54,706 nucleotides of DNA. Origin: SM1-73 sp964588305. GTDB taxonomy: Bacteria > Zixibacteria > MSB-5A5 > SM1-73. Of the stretch, positions 27,045-35,162 are shown piece after piece. The stretch spans positions 1-54,706 of the forward strand of contig CAZPOP010000021.1 of assembly GCA_964588305.1 (NCBI GenBank), given 5' to 3'. Both the position numbers and the translations under genes were made by a program. The notes under the pieces were generated by a model. The model did not search any database and was not told the origin of the DNA. It saw only the letters and a program-made list of their open reading frames with translations. The first letter of the stretch is position 1. Each line of letters opens with the position of its first letter.

Positions 27045-27125
27045 TGTAGAGGAAGGCTTCAGCCTTCCAGTAGTTAATGGAGACCTAAAGGTCTCCTCTA
27101 CATTTTGGTCCCGCTGAAGCGGGAC
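27045..27125. repeat. Outer-stem double-hairpin element, copy 4, plus third palindrome
   Basis: Outer stem TGTAGAGG / CCTCTACA (27045-27102) encloses GGAAGGCTTCAGCCTTCC and GGAGACCTAAAGGTCTCC, both perfect. A further perfect palindrome GTCCCGCTGAAGCGGGAC follows at 27108-27125. Arms differ but pairing is kept. Confidence 0.7.
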
Positions 27126-27137
27126 ACTCCAGAACAA

Positions 27138-27566
27138 TCACTTCAAGGGGAAAAGCAGATTGAGCATTATCTTTTCCTGGTCGTAGGTGCAAAGGACTCT
27201 TGCGGAAGGGCGGTCGTACATGGCGGAGAGTATGCCTAAGGCATCTACCGCCAGGTCTCTGGGACTCCAGCCTTCACGATAAGCATCTTCATATTCCTTG
27301 TATAAGCCCAGTGAAAATACCAGAAGCCCGGAGAGATACTTGTTCATGTGCTTTGACAACACTTTTTGAGAAGCATAACTGCCGGCGAAATGCTGCCACT
27401 TGTCCGGAGCCTTTATGTCCCAGCGCTCCTCATCCACATAAAACCAGAGATCGTTTTGGGAAGAAAGCTGTTTGAATCTGCCATCCCGGGGATAGTTCCA
27501 AGCGTAGCAGAGAGCGTTCGAGAGGAGCAAAAATAGAATCGAAAGAATCATTATTTTAAACTTCAT
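27138..27566 (-). CDS. YfiM/DUF2279-like exported protein
   Basis: About 142 residues from the ATG at 27566 (MKFKIMILSILFLLLSNALCYA signal peptide; GAGG lies upstream), shorter than the longest frame, whose extra leader is unlikely. The conserved 'APDKWQHFAGSYASQKVL' and 'EYEDAYREGWSPRDLAVDALGIL' resemble the YfiM/DUF2279 family of small exported proteins (DKxxHF and a GxSxxDLxxDxxG motif). Function in the family is unknown. Confidence 0.6.
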   Translation of the reverse strand: MKFKIMILSILFLLLSNALCYAWNYPRDGRFKQLSSQNDLWFYVDEERWDIKAPDKWQHFAGSYASQKVLSKHMNKYLSGLLVFSLGLYKEYEDAYREGWSPRDLAVDALGILSAMYDRPSARVLCTYDQEKIMLNLLFPLK

Positions 27567-27755
27567 TTTTGTTCGCCTCTTTCTTTTAATTTCCCCGATC
27601 TCGGTATGTTCCCGTCCAACTTTGCAGAGACAAGGGTTCTCGCTCGACGCCAAGCCGTGAAGGCTTGGCTACGCGCTCCTCTGAAAATAAACCCCGCTGT
27701 CTGGCGGGGTCTATCTTGGGGAGCGCATGACTTTTGGGGGCTCGTATTGTGCCTG

Positions 27756-27799
27756 ATCCCGGGTGAGTCGAGGAGAATTCTCCTCGATCGACTCGGGAT
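27756..27799. repeat. Long inverted repeat centred on a 20-bp perfect palindrome
   Basis: The centre is a 20-bp perfect palindrome at 27768-27787 (arms TCGAGGAGAA / TTCTCCTCGA). It is flanked by GAGTCG / CGACTC and ATCCC / GGGAT, giving an extended near-symmetric stem of more than 40 bp. It lies in a gap that also has AAGCC-gtgaa-GGCTT and CCCCGC-tgtct-GGCGGGG hairpins. Confidence 0.65.
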
Positions 27800-27851
27800 G
27801 GCGTCACTTCAGACCTCCCTGATTCGACACAAACGTCAGCTCTGAGTTTTC

Positions 27852-28124
27852 CTAAGGTGTGAGCCACACGGTTTGCACTTCAGGCAAGGTCCTGCCTTTT
27901 TCAAACTCGATCTCCTCCACCTGGGCCGGTTCATTTGGCTGGTCCGAAGAAGGTGACTTCTCAAAGATGGATGGCGGAATGGAGGTCTCCTTGCCCAGGT
28001 TCTCAAAACTCAGGAAAATCAAAAGCGAAATAATCAAAAGCGCCAATCCCAGCAATCCCAGTTTGGACGGATTCGTTTCTATCTTGACCGGGACCTCTCT
28101 GGTATAGCCGAAAATGAAATGCAT
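27852..28124 (-). CDS. Small single-pass membrane protein
   Basis: 90 residues with one transmembrane helix (KLGLLGLALLIISLLIFLSF) and an acidic, proline-rich C-terminal tail. No family recognised. It lies at the right edge of the cargo island that splits the viral module. Confidence 0.45.
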   Translation of the reverse strand: MHFIFGYTREVPVKIETNPSKLGLLGLALLIISLLIFLSFENLGKETSIPPSIFEKSPSSDQPNEPAQVEEIEFEKGRTLPEVQTVWLTP

Positions 28125-28538
28125 ATCATTGACCTCGTGAATGTGTTTTCTAACTCCGCCTTTCGCGGTATGTTCAACCCCTCTTAAAGCAAGGCATATG
28201 CCGCATCATCCCCGTTTCAGTTCAGTCCAGATAACTCGTTGAAAGAATTAGGATAACAGCTTAGGGAAAACCAGGAACCTGTCACCTTTGCGTCATGGGG
28301 TTGCAGAGGGGTGCATATTTTGGATAGAAGGGTTCAGGTCAGTTAGAAGGTTGGAAAGTTAGAAGGTTAGAAGGTTCAAGGGTCAGAAAGTTAGAAAGTT
28401 GCAAGGTTTGCTCCCTGGAGGAGATGCCCATCGTCACAAAAACGGTGGAGTTTTGATGGTGAAAGGGAAAGGGTGATTGTGAGTGGATAGCAGCCAGTAT
28501 TCAGTAAAGAGTATGCAGTGGGCAGATAACTAAGAAGG
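28125..28538. repeat. Gene-free interval with octad and heptad tandem repeats
   Basis: No gene. At about 28340-28412 there are nine degenerate 8-nt units of the GTTAGAAG type. At about 28490-28528 there are CAGTA-type 7-nt units. Both families recur elsewhere in the window. Confidence 0.6.
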
Positions 28539-30773
28539 ATGCAGTCGATTGTCATGCAAGAACTATTAGGAAAAATAGAGGCGAGATTACAGGAAAGGGA
28601 AGAGGAAATTTCCGATGAGCTGATCTTTTTGATTAACTCGCGGATCAAGCCACCCAAGCCCGTGACCAAAGAGGACGTTTACGTCCGGGCCATGTTTTTG
28701 GCCTCGGATGAGGTCAACTCCTATGGGGGACGCTTTCCCACAGAAGAGCTTCCCAACATCGCCAATCTGGTAATCGACTCTCCGGTAATCGTGGGTCATA
28801 CTAAGGAAAAGCTTCCCATCGCCAGGAATTTCAAGGCTGAATTGGTTGAAAGAAATGAAAGGAACTGGGTGAAGGTCTGGTTCTACTGGCTGAGAAATTC
28901 CAAAGATGCTCTCTCCTTGAAAGAGAATATCGACCACGGAATTTACAAGGAGTGTTCTTTGGGATTCGTGTTCGAATTTCCGGAATGCTCCATCTGCGGT
29001 GAGGACATGAGACGGTGTCAACATATCCCTTTCAGAACTTACCAGACCGAAGATGGACAGAAAGAAGCATTCTTCAATTATCGAAACATCACCAGGGTCT
29101 TAGAGACCTCTCTGGTTTATCGTGGGGCAGTGCCCAATACATCGATGTCCGATGAGCTTCTGCTGTATCAGAAGCACGATTGCAAAGGTCAAGGCTGCAA
29201 GTTGGGCAGAATCTACAAGGATGTGGTGGAGGGAGCTTTGGACAAAGCCGGCCTTTCGGATAAGGTTGAGCTGGTGGGTGGAGTTTGTGATGAAGGCTAT
29301 TCCGATCATGATCTGGACATCATCTGTCCGCCCCAACTGGAGGTGTTGGTCTTGGAGGCACTGCCCCAAAGTTACCGCTCCAAGATTCATTTCGCCCAGA
29401 GCTTGTCGGAACCGAAGATCGCCCCATTCGAGTTTATCGCTCCTGCCAAGCCCCAAAAAACGAATTCCTCATCCAATGAGATTTTCGATTTGGATGATTT
29501 TGCCTCATTGCAGGGGGAATTCCTGATTGAACCGAAGTACGACGGCGTCAGGGCCCAGATACACAAGAGGGATAAGGAGGTGAGAATCCTCACGGACGAG
29601 GGAAACAGGATTGAGAGCAAATTCCCTCATCTGGTCAAAGATGTTTTGGCCCGTGATCAAGAAAGCTTCATCCTGGATGGTGAGATAGTGAAATATAAGG
29701 GCAACTCCAGGCTTTCACATAAAGAGGTCGCCGGATATATTCACGAGAAGGACAACCCTCCGGACGATTTTCATTTCAAATTCAAGTTTTTCGATATCCT
29801 TTACCTCGATGGCGACAACACGGCATTGTTTCCGTTAGAAGAAAGAAAAGAGCTTTTAGAGAAGAGTTTTGCTGATACCGATTTCATTCACAAGGTCAAA
29901 TACGAAAAATCCACAGCAGAAGAGCTACCCTCCAAGATAAAAAGCGTTGCCACCTCCGAGGGGGCAATGATAAAAAGGAAAGACTCAAAATACTCTGATC
30001 ATAGGGCTTGGTATAAATGGAAAAGGCATCACGAACTGGACGTTCTGGTCACGGGCGTTGAAAAGAACAGGGGCGGCTCTTACAACTATGCCTGTGCGGT
30101 GGGATCGAGGTCTGATCCAATCCTTATAGGGACAACTTATTCGACCTCAGTGCAGGCCAAAGTCGGAGATATAATCAGGGTTAGAGTGGACTATGTCACC
30201 AAATCCGATGATAGGTTCACCTGGTATGCTCCCAGGGTACTGGATAGAAGATCGGATAAGAAGGAGCCGGACCCGATCTCCATCCTGGAGAGGATGTCCA
30301 CGGTCCACAGTCGACAGTCCACATCAAGAGCCCTGAAAGCTGTGGACGGTGGACTGTTGACTGCGGACAGATTCGTTCTTCAGCTTCACTGGTGGGGAAA
30401 GGCTGAACATCACGACCTGAGATTCCAAAAGGGAAAGGTGTCCATCGGCTTGACGCTGTTCGAGCTGGACTTGGATGGCTTGGAGGAAGGAAGACGATTC
30501 CTCTGTGAGTGGAAAGACTACCATGATCTTAAATGGATGAACTTTGAAGGAGAAATCCCTCCCAATAAGGGTGATGCCGAAGGGAATCCGTCCACGAACC
30601 ATACTGCCCACATGAAGATTCTGGATTCCGGTCATTACAAGATACTGGAGAGAAAACCGGATTTGACCCGCTTGGAAATAAGAGGAAAGATTCTGGACGG
30701 TATGTACCTGGTAAGAAAGGTGAAGTTGAAGGGAAAAGACAAATGGCTTTTCTGGAAGCAGTCAGCGGATTGA
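28539..30773 (+). CDS. Prohead protease / nucleotidyltransferase-like / ATP-dependent DNA ligase / 3'-phosphoesterase fusion
   Basis: A 744-residue four-part protein. (1) About 45-205: HK97-type prohead protease, with probable catalytic His87 in 'VGHTKEKLPIA' and Ser140 in 'KECSLGF', the phage-typical 'CSICGEDMRRCQH' and 'ETSLVYRGAVPN'. (2) About 215-300: nucleotidyltransferase-like, 'VELVGGVCDEGYSDHDLDII'. (3) About 325-570: complete ATP-dependent ligase core, with motif I KYDGVR (Lys333), III LDGEI, IIIa FKFFDI, IV EGAMIK, V WYKWKR, then an OB-fold with 'GDIIRVRVDYV'. (4) About 610-744: LigD-type phosphoesterase, with 'LQLHWWGKAEHHDLRF' (His617, His625, Asp626, Arg628 as best matches), 'FEGEIP' and 'GMYLVRKVKL...WLFWK'. 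A heptad repeat hairpin encodes the linker before part 4. The gene lies between the terminase and capsid genes, as a prohead protease should. It could mature the capsid and repair or seal packaged DNA ends; this is inference. Confidence 0.85.
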   Translation: MQSIVMQELLGKIEARLQEREEEISDELIFLINSRIKPPKPVTKEDVYVRAMFLASDEVNSYGGRFPTEELPNIANLVIDSPVIVGHTKEKLPIARNFKAELVERNERNWVKVWFYWLRNSKDALSLKENIDHGIYKECSLGFVFEFPECSICGEDMRRCQHIPFRTYQTEDGQKEAFFNYRNITRVLETSLVYRGAVPNTSMSDELLLYQKHDCKGQGCKLGRIYKDVVEGALDKAGLSDKVELVGGVCDEGYSDHDLDIICPPQLEVLVLEALPQSYRSKIHFAQSLSEPKIAPFEFIAPAKPQKTNSSSNEIFDLDDFASLQGEFLIEPKYDGVRAQIHKRDKEVRILTDEGNRIESKFPHLVKDVLARDQESFILDGEIVKYKGNSRLSHKEVAGYIHEKDNPPDDFHFKFKFFDILYLDGDNTALFPLEERKELLEKSFADTDFIHKVKYEKSTAEELPSKIKSVATSEGAMIKRKDSKYSDHRAWYKWKRHHELDVLVTGVEKNRGGSYNYACAVGSRSDPILIGTTYSTSVQAKVGDIIRVRVDYVTKSDDRFTWYAPRVLDRRSDKKEPDPISILERMSTVHSRQSTSRALKAVDGGLLTADRFVLQLHWWGKAEHHDLRFQKGKVSIGLTLFELDLDGLEEGRRFLCEWKDYHDLKWMNFEGEIPPNKGDAEGNPSTNHTAHMKILDSGHYKILERKPDLTRLEIRGKILDGMYLVRKVKLKGKDKWLFWKQSAD
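30296..30369. repeat. Inverted heptad repeats inside the ligase fusion gene
   Basis: Units GTCCACG, GTCCACA, GTCGACA, GTCCACA are followed about 20 nt later by the opposite-strand form GTGGACG, GTGGACT, GTTGACT, GCGGACA. They can fold back on each other and encode the linker MSTVHSRQSTSRALKAVDGG between ligase OB-fold and phosphoesterase domain. Confidence 0.7.
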
Positions 30774-30924
30774 ACGGATGTTCAAGGCGGGTTATTAGGC
30801 GGTATTGTGATGCCGAGAGACGCGAAGCATCGCTTTCTAGATTCTTCTCTCGCCAATGGTTCGACTTCGTTCACCATAAAAGGCGGGGTCAGAGTGACGC
30901 AGGAGGAAACAAGAGGCTTCTGCA

Positions 30925-31227
30925 ATGAGTACGAACGATAACAGAGTTTTTTCGAAGGTTCAGTTGCTTCAATTCGTGGTGGCATTTTTCTTTACCGCCC
31001 TGGGGATCATCGCCGCCTACTACACTACGATTGCCGGCATAAAACTGGATCTTTCCAAAAAGGCGGAATCGGAGATGGTTAATCAGCTGGATAAGAGGCT
31101 TTCGAATATCGAAATCCTGCTGAACAAGAACTTTTTGACCAAGGATGAGTTTCACGGCTTCTCGGAAGACTTGCAAAAGCGTTTGACAAGAATAGAATAT
31201 CAGTTGTCAGTAACCAGCAGGCAGTAG
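30925..31227 (+). CDS. Small membrane protein with coiled-coil tail (viral module)
   Basis: 100 residues: one transmembrane helix at about 12-35 (LLQFVVAFFFTALGIIAAYYTTIAGI) followed by a charged helical, probably coiled-coil, tail. Such proteins between protease and capsid genes occur in phages but no family is recognised. Function unknown. Confidence 0.55.
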   Translation: MSTNDNRVFSKVQLLQFVVAFFFTALGIIAAYYTTIAGIKLDLSKKAESEMVNQLDKRLSNIEILLNKNFLTKDEFHGFSEDLQKRLTRIEYQLSVTSRQ

Positions 31228-31245
31228 ACAGTGCACAGATAAATT
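31208..31245. repeat. Heptad tandem repeat of the CAGTAGG family
   Basis: Units CAGTAAC, CAGCAGG, CAGTAGA, CAGTGCA, CAGATAA in register. The tract crosses the stop codon of the preceding small gene and encodes its last residues. Confidence 0.65.
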
Positions 31246-31271
31246 CTTAAACCGGAATTCATGGAGCAAAA

Positions 31272-31691
31272 ATGGACATTCAAAATCTAATTGAGGCTTT
31301 GAAAGAACACATTGGGCATCTGGATGGTGAAAAGATCGAGAAAATCGATTTTGATCGAATGCAGGAAGATCTAAAGAATTCAATGGACGCTTTGAGTTCC
31401 TTGCAGAGGAAAGAAGAACTCTGCGATAAGCTGCTCTTCGATTTCAAATCGGAGATCAAAAGGATGTCTTTGGCCATGTCTCGTGCCCAGGGGGATCTGA
31501 GCACGTCCGGTATGGTGGAAAGGCTCTTGTCGTCTGAAGATTTAGATTTCGACGAGTTGATCCTTCTGAGAGAAAAGGTCAGAGAGGACTTCAACAAAAG
31601 CTTCCCCAGCAGACCACAGGCGAAGGTAATCGACAAGTCCGGGTTCGGTGGATTCAAGATAAGTGAGTTCAAGGCTGGAGTTAGAGAATAG
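31272..31691 (+). CDS. Helical protein before the capsid genes (possible scaffold)
   Basis: 139 residues, strongly helical, charged, no signal peptide. Its position between the prohead protease and the decoration/capsid genes is where scaffolding proteins usually lie. No sequence family supports that role, so the assignment rests on position and helical composition only. Confidence 0.5.
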   Translation: MDIQNLIEALKEHIGHLDGEKIEKIDFDRMQEDLKNSMDALSSLQRKEELCDKLLFDFKSEIKRMSLAMSRAQGDLSTSGMVERLLSSEDLDFDELILLREKVREDFNKSFPSRPQAKVIDKSGFGGFKISEFKAGVRE

Positions 31692-31849
31692 AGAGTAAGA
31701 GTACACAGTTTAGAGTAGAGGCGAGAAGCTCATAGAATCTCTAGGCTAAACTCGAAAGCGAATCGATTGTGGGTTCTTCTGAAGGAGACCCGAAGGGATG
31801 TCGTAAAAGACACACTTCAAGAGGTTCAAAGAGCAAATAGGAGGAAAAA

Positions 31850-32269
31850 ATGGGAATAAGAGATCAGAACTTGGAAGCAACCGGCGCGATCCTTGCCACC
31901 TTTTCTATCAAACAGACCGGCGGGGTGGATGATTTGAAGGATTCCGATGTGGGAAAGACCGTGCAGATAAACGGAAATAACCAGGTGGGCCCGACCATCG
32001 ATGGTTCGGTTTTCTTGGGAAAGTTGATCGATCTGACCCTAACCGATGCAGACGATGGAAAAAGGGTGGCGACGGTGCAGATTTCCGGAGTCATGACCGT
32101 TCCGATCACCACCACCTATCCACAGGTGGGAGAGAGGGTGGTTGGCGGCGGCTCGGGCACGGTGAAACAGGCTCCGGCGTTGACCGGTTATGATCCGGAC
32201 GGAGGAAACGTCGCCAGAGGAACGGTTATTGCCGTGAACGGAACCAGCGAGTGCACTCTGATTCTGTAA
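31850..32269 (+). CDS. Putative capsid decoration (cement) protein
   Basis: 139 residues of predicted beta structure rich in Gly, Thr and Val ('VGKTVQINGNNQVGPTIDGSVFLGKLIDLTLTDADDGKRVATVQISGVMTVP'), which resembles the DUF2190-type capsid cement proteins. It sits directly before the major capsid gene, the usual place for decoration proteins. GGAGG precedes the ATG. Role likely but not proven. Confidence 0.6.
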   Translation: MGIRDQNLEATGAILATFSIKQTGGVDDLKDSDVGKTVQINGNNQVGPTIDGSVFLGKLIDLTLTDADDGKRVATVQISGVMTVPITTTYPQVGERVVGGGSGTVKQAPALTGYDPDGGNVARGTVIAVNGTSECTLIL

Positions 32270-32347
32270 AGACCGTCAACGGATGGAGCGAATTAAGGGG
32301 GATAATTCCCAACAGATTAAACGGATAAAAATGATAAGGAGACGAAG

Positions 32348-33457
32348 ATGGAATTGGAAGAATTATTAAAGACGAAAGAAGGGAAGAAGCTTCTGGAGTT
32401 TGCAAGCTTTGAGAAACCGGTCTCCGGTCCGGTGGATCTGTCTCGAGCCAGGGAGATCAAGGTAACGCAGGAGACGTATTTGGAGGCACAGTCCAAGAGT
32501 ATGACCCTCTCTGAGTTTCTGGAGACACCAGAGTATGACCCCAGTGAGATGAATTCCCCTCTGGATGCCTTTGAGAGGCAACTGGCGGTGCATGATATAA
32601 GGGTGGGCGGACACAACCGTGTCACCGTGGAGCTTTTCTACCAGGGAGCACCTGCTCTTCTTCCTGAGTTCATGATGCGGGAGATAAAGAGAGGACAGAA
32701 GATGCGTCCGGAGCTGGAGAAGCTTTTAGCCAACTCCAATACGATCTCCTCCTCCCGGTATACGCCTTTCTATGTTGACGTCTCGCCATCCCAGAGCAAG
32801 CTCTCCTTGAGACCCATAGGGGAGAGGGCGGAGATACCCACGTTGGCGGTGACAGAACAGGTTCATTCCATCACCGTGCCGGATTACGGGGTGACTCTAA
32901 AGACTTCCTATAAGGCTTTGAGACATCGCACCACTGCTCAGTTTAAGGTGTTGCTGTGGTACATCGGATTCAGGTTGCAGGCAGACAAGATGGGTCTGGT
33001 TATCGACACCATCATAAACGGAGACGGGAACGACAATGCCGCAACGGTGATAAATACCGCCACCTCCGGAAGCCTGATCTATTCGGATCTTATCACCCTG
33101 TGGAACGAATTCTTTCCCTTTGAGATGAACACCGTCGTCTGTCACAAGGACAAAATCAAGGATGTCCTGACCATGTCTGAGTTCAAGGATCCCATGGCTG
33201 GTTTCAAATTCCAGAGAACCGGCGAGTTGGTGTCACCCTTAGGGTCTTCCCTGATCAGATGCGATGAGGTCCCCACCGACGTGGTGATCGGACTGGACAA
33301 TCGCTTTGCCGTGGAAGAGGTAACCAGCCAGGCCTTGATGGTGGAATATGACAAGGTGATCGAACAGAAATTGGAAGAGGCGGTCATATCCGAGTCCGTG
33401 GCCTATGCCAAGGTGATCAAGGAAGCGGCTTTGATCCTGGATACGGTCTGGTCATAA
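32348..33457 (+). CDS. HK97-fold major capsid protein
   Basis: 369 residues. A helical N-terminal region of about 100 residues (the usual delta/scaffold part removed by the prohead protease) is followed by HK97-type features: 'RYTPFYVDVSPSQSKLSLRPIGERAEIPTLAVTEQVHSITVPDYGVTLKTSYKAL' (E-loop and spine region), 'DLITLWNEFFPFEMNTVVCHKDKIKDVLTMSEF' and a C-terminal 'EEVTSQALMVEYDKVIEQKLEEAVISESVAYAKVIKEAALIL'. It builds the icosahedral shell. The gene appears intact. Confidence 0.8.
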   Translation: MELEELLKTKEGKKLLEFASFEKPVSGPVDLSRAREIKVTQETYLEAQSKSMTLSEFLETPEYDPSEMNSPLDAFERQLAVHDIRVGGHNRVTVELFYQGAPALLPEFMMREIKRGQKMRPELEKLLANSNTISSSRYTPFYVDVSPSQSKLSLRPIGERAEIPTLAVTEQVHSITVPDYGVTLKTSYKALRHRTTAQFKVLLWYIGFRLQADKMGLVIDTIINGDGNDNAATVINTATSGSLIYSDLITLWNEFFPFEMNTVVCHKDKIKDVLTMSEFKDPMAGFKFQRTGELVSPLGSSLIRCDEVPTDVVIGLDNRFAVEEVTSQALMVEYDKVIEQKLEEAVISESVAYAKVIKEAALILDTVWS

Positions 33458-33461
33458 AACG

Positions 33462-33572
33462 TGCGCCATCCGCAGTCCGAACTTTGGATCCATAGGATCG
33501 GCCGTCCGCCGCGAAAGGATGATTTGCGGCGGACGGCGGTCGGTGGGCTGTGGACGGTGAGAGGGAGAGGTA
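33462..33572. repeat. Heptad repeat tract between capsid and appendage genes
   Basis: Near 33529-33563 the units GCGGACG, GCGGTCG, GTGGGCT, GTGGACG, GTGAGAG follow each other in register. The left part carries inverted counterparts (CGTCCGCCGC type), so the region can fold into a hairpin. Confidence 0.55.
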
Positions 33573-33586
33573 AAAGGTAACCTGCC

Positions 33587-35011
33587 ATGCAAAAACTTAT
33601 AGATACGGTCAGCTCATATTACGCAACCGGCATTCAGCCTCAGGCTAAATTCTTCAAGGTTCCGTCCGGACAGTACAAGGATCGCGTTATGGTCATCTAT
33701 CCGAAGACCTCCAATCAACTGGTGTACGTTTGGGCTGATCCGCCATACGAGAGTTGGTCAGACCCGCAGACTTTGGCCACCGACAGTGCCGATTATCCGT
33801 GTTCTGCTTACATGGATTCGAATGGCAGTGTTTATCTGGCATACACTCAGCAGACCACCTTAGCTTTGCTGGAAGTGAAGATGACCTTCTCCTCAGGCGG
33901 CTGGAGTGTGGGGACTGTCAATACGGTGTGCAATGTAGGACAGAACCATTATCCCAGCATCACAAAGGATTCCATCGGTCGCCTATGGATCTCGTGGACC
34001 CACTACGATTCGGTGGCGGAGAGATATTTTGTGCAGGCAAAATCCTCCACCAATGACGGGGCCACTTGGGGATCTGGACCCTCGGATCCGGGGACTGCTT
34101 TGACCAACGGAAGTGCATCCTGCTATTCTCAGCTTATCTTTCAGTCACCTTACGTCCATTGTTTCTGTTGTGATGATTCCACGCTTCTGGTCTACCGGTC
34201 CTTTGAACTATCGGGGGCGGTCTGGTCCTCGCAGCAGACGGTCTACTCCGGATCTGCAATCGATGATAACTTCCATGCGGACCTATCACCGGATCAGAAG
34301 ATAGGAATCATCTTTCCCGGAGGGTCCTCTCTTCTTTACAGGGAATTCGATGGAAGCAATTGGAGCGGGGTTTTTACGGTCGACGGCAGTCTTCCAGTAA
34401 GCCCCACCATCAAATTCTTTGACACCATTCCTTTCGTCTTTTTTGCTAAGAGTATCGGGACAGGACAAAACGAAGTCTTCTATTCCTATAAGGAGGGTAC
34501 CTCTTTTGCGGCAGCTTCACCTTTTGAGGAAGGACAAAAGCCTTTTGAGACCCTCTTTTGCTATGATGACTCTGCCACCGACAAGTATGCAGATTTGACC
34601 ACCGAGGCTTCTGATTCCACTGCAGCCGATGTTTATCATCCTGCTTCGAACGCTTTGGTTAAAGATGCAGGAGATGCTCTGTACGTGGGAATGCACCGGA
34701 AATTCAATCTGGCGAGAGTGATCTTGTCCACAGCAGGCGTCACCGGCCAGGTGAGCTGGCAATACTGGAATGGGGAGAGCTGGACAGGTTTTACGCCTAA
34801 TTCCGGAGCATATCATCTGGACTGCCTGGATAAGATGGTCGTCCTTTGGGAAGATCTGCATTCGGTCCCTTCCGATTGGCAGCAGTGTCCGATAAACGAG
34901 GTCTCCAGGTTCTGGGTCAGGGCCTTGGTGACTGTGGGTTTTACCACTGCACCGGTGGGAACTCAGATCACGGCGGTACCGGAGGCAAAATACCTGAACG
35001 TGATTAGATGA
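33587..35011 (+). CDS. Virion-associated beta-propeller/appendage protein
   Basis: 474 residues without a signal peptide. Residues about 1-330 have sialidase-like repeats ('DSIGRLWISWTHYDS', 'STNDGATWGSG', 'DDSTLLVYRSF'). The C-terminal 130 residues form a beta-sandwich-like segment 'VSWQYWNGESWTGFTPNSG ... DWQQCPINEVSRFWVRALVTV', a pattern I associate with viral structural proteins. Lack of a signal and position just after the capsid gene suggest a neck or surface fibre. No sialidase activity is implied. Confidence 0.55.
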   Translation: MQKLIDTVSSYYATGIQPQAKFFKVPSGQYKDRVMVIYPKTSNQLVYVWADPPYESWSDPQTLATDSADYPCSAYMDSNGSVYLAYTQQTTLALLEVKMTFSSGGWSVGTVNTVCNVGQNHYPSITKDSIGRLWISWTHYDSVAERYFVQAKSSTNDGATWGSGPSDPGTALTNGSASCYSQLIFQSPYVHCFCCDDSTLLVYRSFELSGAVWSSQQTVYSGSAIDDNFHADLSPDQKIGIIFPGGSSLLYREFDGSNWSGVFTVDGSLPVSPTIKFFDTIPFVFFAKSIGTGQNEVFYSYKEGTSFAAASPFEEGQKPFETLFCYDDSATDKYADLTTEASDSTAADVYHPASNALVKDAGDALYVGMHRKFNLARVILSTAGVTGQVSWQYWNGESWTGFTPNSGAYHLDCLDKMVVLWEDLHSVPSDWQQCPINEVSRFWVRALVTVGFTTAPVGTQITAVPEAKYLNVIR

Positions 35012-35162
35012 AATAGGGTTTAGCAACAGGAGCCAGAAGTTGGGCCGGGCAAAGGTACTCCGCCACAACCAGGAAGAGTATAGATTATGGGATTCACGAC
35101 TCACGGGAGCGAAGACATAAGCCTTTATAACCCGCAAGGAAATTAGAAAAGAGGCCTTAGTC

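Noticed and set aside
28340..28530. CRISPR array in the repeat-rich gap
   Set aside because: The units are 7-8 nt, adjoining and degenerate, without spacers of regular length.
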